Assembly: GCA_946623485.1 (NCBI GenBank)
Contig: CAMORF010000191.1
Span: 1-5,035, forward strand
DNA length: 5,035 nt
DNA from: an uncultured Clostridia bacterium
GTDB lineage: Bacteria > Bacillota > Clostridia > Lachnospirales > Lachnospiraceae
Direction of reading: 5' to 3'
The first letter of the stretch is position 1; each line of letters starts with the position of its first letter. This document shows positions 1 through 5,035 of this stretch, in pieces. Made by a program: the position numbers and the translations under genes. The notes under the pieces were generated by a model that was given only the letters and a program-made list of their open reading frames with translations, did not search any database and was not told where the DNA came from.

Positions 1-522
1 GAGTTCTTCCTCCAGTTCCTTTGTTGCACCGTGGCACTTCTTATACTTCTTGCCGCTTCCGCACGGACACGGATCATTCCGGCCGATCTTCTTCGGCTTG
101 ACAATCGTGTTCATCTTCTTTGCTTCCAGGTAGAGCTTCTTGCGCGTCTCCTCATCAAAGATTGCCTCCCACTGCGGCAGGCCGTAAAGCCAGTGAGCCT
201 TGGCGTCTACCATGTTTTTATAGAGCATCTCCTTGTCAAATGCAAGTGAGACCTCTGTGTCCTCTTCCATCGTTTCGATCGGGTTCTTTTCCTTCAGGGA
301 ATCATTAATCCCATCCAGAAAACCTGTCATGGTCTGGACATCAATGCCATATTTTTCGGCAAGCTCCTTCACCGTCCCCTTCACCTCAGTATCAGGATCA
401 GCCAGAAGCTGTTCATATATCGCTTTTTCTTTCGCAAAATACGTGTCCCAGAATGCCTGCATCTGCTTTTTGTCAGTCTGCGCGTTATAGGCTGTCTGTC
501 TCCATGTTTCCAGTAAAGCCAT
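1..522 (-). CDS. SEC-C motif protein (3' end outside window)
   Basis: 174 codons are visible from the ATG at 522, and the frame is still open at base 1, so the C-terminus is missing. The start is supported by GAGGT about 8 bases upstream. Residues 149-165 form a SEC-C motif ([17 protein letters not shown]) with candidate metal ligands C152, C154, C163 and H164; in the SecA C-terminus and related proteins this motif binds zinc. The N-terminal ~145 residues are soluble, acidic and probably helical, with no signal peptide or membrane segment. From memory, similar small SEC-C proteins are common in Lachnospiraceae and usually end soon after the motif. Here an acidic tail (ATKELEEEL) follows and continues out of view. 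It is cytosolic, and its molecular role is not known to me. It could be a nucleic-acid- or ribosome-associated adaptor, but nothing in the sequence proves that. It is transcribed divergently from the small membrane protein gene at 881. Confidence 0.9.
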   Translation of the reverse strand, partial: MALLETWRQTAYNAQTDKKQMQAFWDTYFAKEKAIYEQLLADPDTEVKGTVKELAEKYGIDVQTMTGFLDGINDSLKEKNPIETMEEDTEVSLAFDKEMLYKNMVDAKAHWLYGLPQWEAIFDEETRKKLYLEAKKMNTIVKPKKIGRNDPCPCGSGKKYKKCHGATKELEEEL

Positions 523-542
523 GTTATCTTACCTCGTATCGT

Positions 543-552
543 ATCATGATGA
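543..552. promoter_or_regulatory. ATCATGATGA box in the SEC-C gene leader
   Basis: ATCATGATGA lies about 20 bases upstream of the SEC-C start and contains the palindrome ATCATGAT. The same 10-mer occurs three times in the tandem array at 1154-1163, 1197-1206 and 1240-1249, and I noticed no other copies in the window. It could be an operator-like site shared with the array, or coincidence. Any function is inferred. Confidence 0.25.
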
Positions 553-706
553 TAATTCTAATAAAATGATCCTTAGATTCTATGTTTTGTGCCTGTAAGA
601 AGCGATACCGTTCCCGGTTCTGCAGTCTGCCGATGGCACCGAATCAGTATACCCTATCTTTCTTTCCGATTCAACACCGATATTGCAGGGTTTCTCCCCA
701 GCGGGT

Positions 707-735
707 TTCCCACAGACAGCGAGATGTGGTACACT
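707..735 (+). promoter_or_regulatory. Possible promoter for the small membrane protein gene
   Basis: A -35-like TTCCCA (707-712, four of six consensus matches) lies 17 bp before a -10-like TACACT (730-735, four of six). The -10 is preceded by TGG, giving the extended -10 pattern TGn. It points towards the gene at 881 and would leave a leader of about 140 bases containing the 36-bp tandem repeat. Each hexamer is weak, so this is only a candidate. Confidence 0.25.
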
Positions 736-765
736 GTCACAGACATATGAGTGTTGATAAACGCC

Positions 766-857
766 GTATCCGCAGTAACGGAAATGTATGGATTGACGCA
801 GTATCCGCAGTAGACAGAAATGTGTGGATTGACGCAAGGACCCGCGGTTACGGAAAA
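766..857. repeat. ~36-bp tandem repeat, 2.5 copies
   Basis: Copy 1 (766-800, 35 bp) and copy 2 (801-836, 36 bp) both begin GTATCCGCAGTA and end GTGGATTGACGCA or GTATGGATTGACGCA. They differ by one inserted base and a few substitutions. A third, degenerate partial copy (838-857, GGACCCGCGGTTACGG) matches the start of the unit at 15 of 20 positions. The array ends about 10 bases before the ribosome binding site of the gene at 881. The single-base length difference shifts the reading frame between copies, which argues against a coding role. It may be a leader RNA element, a binding array or a decaying satellite. Confidence 0.75.
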
Positions 858-880
858 GGTACGCGCAGAAAGAGGTTTCC

Positions 881-1138
881 ATGAATAAACTGAAACGTGT
901 AATGGCGATGGCCGGTGTCATCCTCATCTTCGGAATCTGGATTGCAACCTTCCTGATCGGAGTCCTGGAAGGACCGAAGCAGCTGCTGACTGCTTTTCTT
1001 GTCCTGTCTGTCCTGGTTCCTGTCCTGATGTACGCGATCCTTCTCGTTGCGAGGATCGTCTCCGGCGCCCCCGCCAGGGAAGAACTGGACAAAGCTCTGG
1101 GCAATCATAAAAAGCCGGAAGATACTGATCAGTCATGA
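881..1138 (+). CDS. Small two-helix membrane protein, function unknown
   Basis: 85 residues. The start is supported by AGAAAGAGG (867-875), five bases before the ATG. There is a short basic N-terminus (MNKLKR), a first membrane helix at about residues 7-29, a short loop containing EGPKQ, a second helix at about 35-59, then a ~25-residue charged tail rich in E, D and K. The positive-inside rule is ambiguous, but a hairpin topology with both ends in the cytoplasm fits. From memory it resembles anonymous small Lachnospiraceae membrane proteins with a conserved VPVLLYA-like second helix; I cannot name a family. It is convergent with the membrane gene ending at 1294. Its last few codons and stop lie inside the degenerate first element of the 43-bp array, and another tandem repeat lies just upstream. 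No terminator is seen after it. Confidence 0.75.
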   Translation: MNKLKRVMAMAGVILIFGIWIATFLIGVLEGPKQLLTAFLVLSVLVPVLMYAILLVARIVSGAPAREELDKALGNHKKPEDTDQS

Positions 1139-1290
1139 TAAGCCTGGTCTTCAATCATGATGAACTTGCGATTCAGTCCTGATCAGTTTGTTTTCCATCA
1201 TGATGAACTTGTGATTCAGTGCTGATAAGTCTGTTTTCCATCATGATGAGCTTGTTATCCGGTTCTGATGAGCCTGGCCGTTATCATGCC
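1127..1290. repeat. 43-bp tandem array built from 21/22-bp half-units
   Basis: Full units start at 1155, 1198 and 1241, each exactly 43 bp apart. Units 1 and 2 agree at 39 of 43 positions, and unit 3 agrees with unit 2 at about 30. A partial, more degenerate unit precedes them from about 1127, and a truncated one begins at 1284. Each unit is a dimer of a shorter element with core YTGATNARYYTG, at 1133, 1155, 1177, 1198, 1220, 1241 and 1263, spaced alternately 22 and 21 bp. Palindromes recur inside: ATCATGAT (1154-1161), CTGATCAG (1179-1186) and CATCATGATG (1196-1205 and 1239-1248). The array fills the gap between two convergent genes and overlaps the end of the left one. Its role is unknown. 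Confidence 0.85.
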
Positions 1291-1306
1291 GGTTCACCCG
1301 AACCGG
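1289..1306. other. Perfect hairpin over the stop codon of the membrane gene
   Basis: CCGGTTC (1289-1295) and GAACCGG (1300-1306) form a perfect 7-bp GC-rich stem with a 4-base loop. The stop codon of the leftward gene (1294-1296) lies within it. No T-run follows on either strand, so it is not a standard intrinsic terminator, though it could act as an mRNA 3'-end stabiliser or weak pause. Confidence 0.45.
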
Positions 1307-2304
1307 AAGATCGTGTATCCGGCAACGATTCCGACCTGGCTGCAGCCTGACTGTACGAGGAAGCCTCCGTTGGCAAGGTTTTCCTCTACGACAAGATATT
1401 GCGTTTTTGTCGCTTTCATCGCCTTCCGGAATGCTTTCGGCGTGACCGAAGGGTCCCTGCCATACATCGCGTCCAGAATCCGCTTTCTGAGCATATACCT
1501 CTTATTTTTGCTGCCATATGTGATTCCCGTTGAAGTATTCCCTTCATAGTATAGCCGCAGGTTCCGGTTGAACAGAAGCCGGATTCCCGGGTCATACTGG
1601 CGTACCGCGAATTCAATTCCGTAGGGGAAGACACAAAGCGGATGCTGCCTTGCTTCCCATTTCATCCATTTTCTGGAGGAACGGTCTGTGATCCCGGCCA
1701 GTTTCGCTGTCGCTTTCTGGTACGTTTCCGTCTGCTCGTAATCCTTGTGGATCGCATCGCACAGCACAGGAATCGCGCCGTCAACCTTGTAGACATTGGT
1801 CGGAACTGTCACATTCGGAATCCCCGGATTGAGCGGCATCACAAATGCCAGAATTCCTGTGACCGCAGCAAATGCCAATGCCTGCAGCAACTTTTTCCGG
1901 ATGGATCCGATTCCCCGTGCCAGAAACCAGGCAGCGCCGAAGGTGATCGGCAGAATCCAGAAAAAGCGGTAATACACTGTTGTCATCCCGAATTTCGGGA
2001 TCAGCGCCCTGACCAGAAAAGGATTCATCACCGTAAGCCCGGCGAAGACCACAATGCTTACAAACATCCAGATCACGGATGTGGCATCGGGCATCGGAGC
2101 ATCTTCATACTTTCCGGGGGTATAATCCCTGGCATCGACCACTTCGAGCGGGGCATCCTCCTTCCTGCCAAGCATCGCCAGCAGAAGGCATGCTACAGTT
2201 CCAGCCCCAAAAATCGCCAGGATCGGCCAGGATCTCCCCAGGTATTCCTTCAGGCAGACCCATACGAAAGCCAGTCCGTATTCTTTGATTGTGATTCCAG
2301 CCAT
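1294..2304 (-). CDS. Membrane protein, C-terminal part of a DUF6077-like protein
   Basis: 336 residues. AGGAGG (2312-2317) lies seven bases before the ATG, which fixes the start. Membrane helices are predicted by eye at about residues 25-46, 76-94, 112-130 and 138-156; a ~175-residue soluble domain follows, probably outside the cell. The segment YYRFFWILPI (111-120) before the third helix, and NVYKV followed by a VRQYDPGIRLLFNRN stretch (234-248) in the soluble domain, recall from memory the C-terminal half of clostridial DUF6077 proteins. Residues 50-75, between helices 1 and 2, are polar. The gene starts 31 bp after the stop of the upstream membrane gene in a different frame and is very likely co-transcribed with it. 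The two together have the length expected of one full DUF6077-type protein. A role in cell-envelope glycan or lipid modification is possible but unproven. The family assignment is moderately confident; function is unknown. Confidence 0.8.
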   Translation of the reverse strand: MAGITIKEYGLAFVWVCLKEYLGRSWPILAIFGAGTVACLLLAMLGRKEDAPLEVVDARDYTPGKYEDAPMPDATSVIWMFVSIVVFAGLTVMNPFLVRALIPKFGMTTVYYRFFWILPITFGAAWFLARGIGSIRKKLLQALAFAAVTGILAFVMPLNPGIPNVTVPTNVYKVDGAIPVLCDAIHKDYEQTETYQKATAKLAGITDRSSRKWMKWEARQHPLCVFPYGIEFAVRQYDPGIRLLFNRNLRLYYEGNTSTGITYGSKNKRYMLRKRILDAMYGRDPSVTPKAFRKAMKATKTQYLVVEENLANGGFLVQSGCSQVGIVAGYTIFRFG

Positions 2305-2311
2305 CGCTCTT

Positions 2312-2317
2312 CCTCCT
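2312..2317 (-). promoter_or_regulatory. Strong ribosome binding site of the second membrane gene
   Basis: AGGAGG on the minus strand ends seven bases before the ATG at 2304, in the 31-bp gap after the upstream gene's stop. Optimal sequence and spacing show that the downstream half is translated from its own start. It is therefore not merely the tail of a gene broken by a recent frameshift. Confidence 0.8.
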
Positions 2318-2335
2318 GCCCCAAAATCATTTTCA

Positions 2336-3454
2336 TCAGCGCCACGTCCTCAGAATGATCGCCCCATGCTGGATCAGGTAATAAACCGCTCCCCAGGCCA
2401 GAACCGGTGCACACGCAGCCGCGAGAGAAAGCAGACGGATCCATTTTCCCCTGACAACAATCAGCGGGAGGATCGACATTATGCTGAGCGCGAGAACCAT
2501 GATGCTGCTCGCGGAAAAGCATACCGAGGCTGCCATGACCCAGAACAGGCTGCGCATCGGAGCCTGCTCCGTCTCCCGCCACATGCTCACCGCAATGGCA
2601 AGCACCGCCGGAATCGCGACATTAACGATCAGTGACTTTCCTTCAAAAGAACGCGTAAATAAAAAGATTCCTGGCATATAGATCGTGGAGGAAAGCAGAT
2701 TCAGCACGAACACCATCACCACGAACAGGTCGGCTCTTTTCCTGCTGTAGGCTCCCGGCCTGCTTGCGATTGACCGCACTTTCCGCCCCCGCTCCTCATA
2801 ATCCGGGAACAGGCACCGGCCCAGCTCATACACGCTGAGAAAGCTCATGATGACATTGATTACACTCATCACGCTGCGCGCCTGCACGATCACCGGAAGG
2901 CCGCGGAGCAAGGAGCTGACCACCGCATTGTGGTAGGGGAAGCAATTGAGCGCATACCTGGCCTGGAACCGGAGGATCCGCTCTCCCGTTGACGGGTCAA
3001 ACCGTCCGATCGTGTTGGTGCCAAGCGCTGTTGTGGCAGTCCCTACATACCAGCCTGAATCTGCGGAAGCATCGTAATACAGCAGCACGAACACCACGGA
3101 TGCAGCCAGTGCCAGGAGCATGAAAATGACCGGGATTCCATGCAGGTTCAGCCTGTAGCGAAGGGAATTCATGCTGCCGATCCAGCTCCGGTAGCCGGAG
3201 AACAATCCAAGCAGGATCGCCCCGCCCATAAAGATTGCCATGATCAGCGCGAGCGTCCTGAGCGGAAGCAGTGTGATCTCGCAGCCCAGGCAGATTGCCT
3301 CAAAGACGCCGAAATACACAAAGTATCCGATCCAGGCTGCGTGGCTCAGGGAATATTTGTCCTCTCCCCGAACCTTCATGACGACAGATCCCAGGCACAG
3401 AAAGACGAGCATCTGAAGTACGAGCGCAGCTGCCGCCAGCAGCATTATCTTCAT
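2336..3454 (-). CDS. Polytopic membrane protein, N-terminal part of a DUF6077-like protein
   Basis: 372 residues. AAGGAGG (3462-3468) lies seven bases before the ATG, which fixes the start. About nine membrane helices are predicted by eye: residues 4-26, 40-60, 64-86, 106-127, 190-212, 241-265, 275-292, 304-333 (possibly two) and 339-362. The loop after the fourth helix holds YYDASADSGWYVGTATTALG (126-145), with acidic residues D128 and D132, then FDPSTGE and RYALNCFP. From memory this loop is the hallmark of clostridial DUF6077 proteins, where it usually reads DADDxxYV. Acidic residues in an early extracytoplasmic loop are also typical of GT-C glycosyltransferases, so a GT-C-like enzyme is a reasonable guess, not a demonstrated one. 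The protein stops after the last helix and lacks the soluble C-terminal domain, which is encoded by the next gene. A strong hairpin sits directly upstream of its ribosome binding site, 94 bp downstream of purA. Confidence 0.85.
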   Translation of the reverse strand: MKIMLLAAAALVLQMLVFLCLGSVVMKVRGEDKYSLSHAAWIGYFVYFGVFEAICLGCEITLLPLRTLALIMAIFMGGAILLGLFSGYRSWIGSMNSLRYRLNLHGIPVIFMLLALAASVVFVLLYYDASADSGWYVGTATTALGTNTIGRFDPSTGERILRFQARYALNCFPYHNAVVSSLLRGLPVIVQARSVMSVINVIMSFLSVYELGRCLFPDYEERGRKVRSIASRPGAYSRKRADLFVVMVFVLNLLSSTIYMPGIFLFTRSFEGKSLIVNVAIPAVLAIAVSMWRETEQAPMRSLFWVMAASVCFSASSIMVLALSIMSILPLIVVRGKWIRLLSLAAACAPVLAWGAVYYLIQHGAIILRTWR

Positions 3455-3470
3455 CGACAGACCTCCTTAT

Positions 3471-3527
3471 GGCTATGCCGCTGCAGCATACTATCACTTG
3501 CTTTTGCTGCTGGAGCGTTGTATAGCC
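3471..3527 (-). promoter_or_regulatory. Strong imperfect hairpin just upstream of the ribosome binding site
   Basis: Three nested arms pair: GGCTAT (3471-3476) with ATAGCC (3522-3527), CGCT (3479-3482) with AGCG (3514-3517), and GCAGCA (3483-3488) with TGCTGC (3505-3510). This gives 16 base pairs, a 3-base bulge (3511-3513), a 2-by-4 internal loop and a 16-base terminal loop. On the transcribed minus strand the stem closes two bases before AAGGAGG. No U-run follows, so it is not an intrinsic terminator. It could protect an mRNA end after processing, or control translation of the membrane gene pair. Confidence 0.6.
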
Positions 3528-3542
3528 TGTTAGCCGCTGCAG
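3477..3542 (-). repeat. 10-bp direct repeat able to form a competing stem
   Basis: CTGCAGCGGC (minus strand) occurs at 3533-3542 and again at 3477-3486. The second copy forms the 3' arm of the hairpin at 3471-3527. The first copy, just after the purA stop, can pair with the same partner (CGCT, three-base bulge, GCAG at 3506-3517) and form an alternative 8-bp stem with a 17-base loop. The two stems exclude each other. This layout resembles a two-state leader, but no ligand domain or sequestered ribosome binding site is apparent. Confidence 0.45.
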
Positions 3543-3548
3543 TGTCGT

Positions 3549-4826
3549 TCATGTCCTGTATATGATATCCTCCCTGCCGGGGCCATTGGAAACCATGGTA
3601 ATCGGGAAACCGATCTCTTTCTCGATGAACTCAATGTAATTCCTGCAGTTGAGCGGCAGATCCTCATACCTGCGGATTCCGCGGATATCACATTTCCAGC
3701 CCGGCAGAATCTTCCACACAGGCTTTGCCTTTTTCAGGTCCGGCGTGGTCGGGAAATCCTTTGTCTGAACGCCGTTGATCTCGTACGCGACACAGACCGG
3801 GATCTCATCCAGGTATCCCAGATCATCCACTACCGTAAATGCAACATCTGTGGCTCCCTGCAGCCTGCACCCATACCTGGAGGCAACCACGTCATACCAG
3901 CCGACTCTTCTCGGGCGTCCGGTCGTTGCCCCGTATTCTCCGCCGTCTCCGCCGCGCCGCCTCAGTTCCTCAGCCTCATCGCCGAAGATTTCCGAGACGA
4001 ATTCACCCGCGCCCACAGCGGAGGAATAGGCTTTGGTCACAGTGATGATCTTTTCGATTGCATAAGGCGCAATTCCGGCTCCGATCGCACCGTAGCCTGC
4101 CAGCGTCGGGGAGGAGGTCACCATCGGATAGATCCCGTGATCCGGATCCTTCATCGTCCCAAGCTGCCCTTCCAAAAGGATCGTCTTTCCCTCGCGGATC
4201 GCGTTCTGCAGGAAGGATGCGGTATCAGCCACATATGGCTTTACCATATCGCGGTACGAATGAAGTTCTTCCATCAGGTCCTCCTGACGAAGCAGATCCT
4301 TATGGTAGAGATGCTCCAGAAGGACATTTTTCAATTCGCATACCCGCCTGGTCTTCTCCTCCAGGATCCCGTCATCAAAAAGCTCGCTGACCTGGAACCC
4401 GATCTTTGCGTACTTATCAGAAAAGAATGGCGCGATCCCTGACTTTGTCGATCCGAAGGACTTGCCGCCCAGACGCTCTTCCTCATAGGCATCCAGCTTC
4501 ACGTGATAGCTCATGACAACCTGCGCCCGGTCTGAAATCAGCACCTTCGGCTGGGGAACGCCACGCGAGACAAGCTCCTGGATCTCCTTCATCACAAGGG
4601 GGATATTCAGCGCAACGCCATTGCCAAGCACGTTGATGCACGACGGATGGCATACTCCGCTCGGGAGTGTGTGCAGCGCGAATTTCCCATACTGGTTCAC
4701 GATGGTATGCCCCGCGTTCGCGCCTCCCTGATAACGGACTACAATATCCGCCCGGTCCGCAAGCGTGTCAACGATCTTCCCTTTCCCCTCGTCGCCCCAA
4801 TTGGCTCCAACTACAGCCTGTACCAT
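3549..4826 (-). CDS. purA: Adenylosuccinate synthetase
   Basis: Converts IMP, aspartate and GTP to adenylosuccinate, the first committed step to AMP, in the cytosol. 425 residues, close to the 432 of the E. coli enzyme. AGGAGG (4835-4840) lies eight bases before the ATG. Visible motifs: phosphate-binding WGDEGKGK (10-17) with catalytic D12; GGANAGHT (34-41) with catalytic H40; IMP-contact loop GSTKSGIAP (125-133); LLEGQLG (217-223); the aspartate/IMP arginine loop GATTGRPRR (299-307); and SNGPGR near the C-terminus (413-418). Two sites differ from the E. coli type. The IMP loop is GSTKSGIAP rather than GTTGRGIGP, and the guanine-recognition TKLD is TVVD (331-334), so its lysine is missing. 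From memory this subtype is normal for Lachnospiraceae. The retained D12 argues against the phage PurZ branch, where that residue is changed. No terminator is evident before the downstream membrane genes. Confidence 0.97.
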   Translation of the reverse strand: MVQAVVGANWGDEGKGKIVDTLADRADIVVRYQGGANAGHTIVNQYGKFALHTLPSGVCHPSCINVLGNGVALNIPLVMKEIQELVSRGVPQPKVLISDRAQVVMSYHVKLDAYEEERLGGKSFGSTKSGIAPFFSDKYAKIGFQVSELFDDGILEEKTRRVCELKNVLLEHLYHKDLLRQEDLMEELHSYRDMVKPYVADTASFLQNAIREGKTILLEGQLGTMKDPDHGIYPMVTSSPTLAGYGAIGAGIAPYAIEKIITVTKAYSSAVGAGEFVSEIFGDEAEELRRRGGDGGEYGATTGRPRRVGWYDVVASRYGCRLQGATDVAFTVVDDLGYLDEIPVCVAYEINGVQTKDFPTTPDLKKAKPVWKILPGWKCDIRGIRRYEDLPLNCRNYIEFIEKEIGFPITMVSNGPGREDIIYRT

Positions 4827-5035
4827 GTCATTCTCCTCCTGTGTCCGGATGTTTTCTCAAACCGCTGAGATATTACTTTTCAAGATTGCGCAGGTTTTTC
4901 TCGAGTGTGCGGAGCAATATGAGGGCGCATAGATGTCTATACAGTCGAACTTTGCTCCATATAATCAGAGAAAATGCAGCCAAGATGAAAAGATTCCTCT
5001 GAACAGATTCTTATACAAAAATCTCTGCTGTCATC
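4827..5035 (-). promoter_or_regulatory. purA leader and promoter region
   Basis: 209 bp with no convincing gene. A -10-like TATAAG lies at 5010-5015 on the minus strand, but its -35 would fall at or beyond the window edge. Inverted arms GGAGCAA (4911-4917) and TTGCTCC (4952-4958) enclose a smaller dyad, ATAGATGTCTAT (4929-4940), and could fold into a leader structure. I do not find the conserved core of a purine riboswitch (the GTTTCTACC-like junction) or of a T-box. A 7-bp inverted repeat alone could arise by chance. Confidence 0.35.

Larger units (their letters stand above)
523..880. other. Divergent intergenic region
   Basis: This 358-bp stretch separates two divergent genes and must contain both promoters. 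I see no convincing gene in it. An open + frame from 582 to 884 overlaps the next ATG as ATGA, but it has no ribosome binding site and its residue composition looks random. The right third holds a ~36-bp tandem repeat. The segment next to the SEC-C gene (about 540-595) is AT-richer than the rest and is the likely site of that gene's promoter, though no clean -35/-10 pair stands out. Confidence 0.6.

Noticed and set aside
582..884. 100-codon + frame ending in an ATGA overlap with the gene at 881, including a possible 45-residue leader peptide from 747
   Set aside because: Neither ATG has a ribosome binding site and the residue composition looks random. The repeat copies within it differ by one base, which breaks the frame. 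The overlap could be chance.
580..1104. 174-codon open frame on the minus strand through the intergenic region and the small membrane gene
   Set aside because: It is antisense to the better-supported gene at 881, has no ribosome binding site at its start, and has the low-quality composition of a non-coding frame. Part of its apparent regularity comes from the 36-bp repeat.
1127..1290. CRISPR array
   Set aside because: The 43-bp units are contiguous with no unique spacers, and the spacing is set by internal half-units.
1265..1306. Hammerhead ribozyme or C/D-box RNA suggested by CTGATGAG
   Set aside because: The hammerhead GAAA strand and supporting stems II and III are absent, and C/D-box guide RNAs are archaeal and eukaryotic. 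CTGATGA is simply one variant of the repeat core.
1289..1306. Intrinsic terminator for the leftward operon
   Set aside because: The stem is perfect, but no T-run follows on the minus strand (ATGATAACGG comes after it).
1642..2358. 238-codon + frame antisense to the second membrane gene
   Set aside because: It is a shadow of a well-supported gene with a strong start site and clear membrane helices on the other strand; its own translation is rich in H, R, P and Q without recognisable domains.
3549..4826. Phage-type PurZ (2-aminoadenylosuccinate synthetase)
   Set aside because: The catalytic aspartate D12 and the ordinary bacterial PurA architecture are retained, and the neighbourhood has no phage genes.
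4827..5035. Purine riboswitch or T-box upstream of purA
   Set aside because: TATATGG in the leader is suggestive, but the conserved junction sequences and loop-loop partners of a purine riboswitch are missing, and there is no T-box sequence or terminator.

Overview
The window looks like chromosomal DNA from a Lachnospiraceae-like member of the Clostridia. This is inferred from the divergent, clade-typical PurA sequence, the SEC-C protein, the DUF6077-like membrane proteins, strong AGGAGG-type ribosome binding sites and roughly balanced base composition. No mobile element, CRISPR array, tRNA or rRNA is visible.

Layout. A gene for a SEC-C zinc-binding-motif protein runs leftwards from 522 and leaves the window at base 1. 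A 358-bp divergent intergenic region (523-880) follows; its right end carries a decaying ~36-bp tandem repeat. Next is a small two-helix membrane protein on the + strand (881-1138). From its last codons onward, a 43-bp nested tandem array (about 1127-1290) fills the space between convergent genes. Three genes then read leftwards: purA (4826-3549), a polytopic membrane protein (3454-2336) and a second membrane protein with a large C-terminal extracytoplasmic domain (2304-1294). The rightmost 209 bp (4827-5035) is the purA leader and promoter region.

How the genes may work together. purA catalyses the first step from IMP to AMP. The two membrane genes are 31 bp apart, each has a strong ribosome binding site, and together (372 + 336 residues) they resemble one DUF6077-type protein split in two. 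They may assemble as a two-subunit GT-C-like membrane enzyme, but no substrate can be read from the sequence. No clear intrinsic terminator separates purA from the membrane pair. The 94-bp gap instead holds a strong imperfect hairpin, plus an upstream copy of one hairpin arm that could form a competing stem just before the ribosome binding site.

The features least explained by known genes are the two unrelated tandem arrays flanking the small membrane gene, the two-state hairpin in front of the membrane pair, and the split of the DUF6077-like protein.
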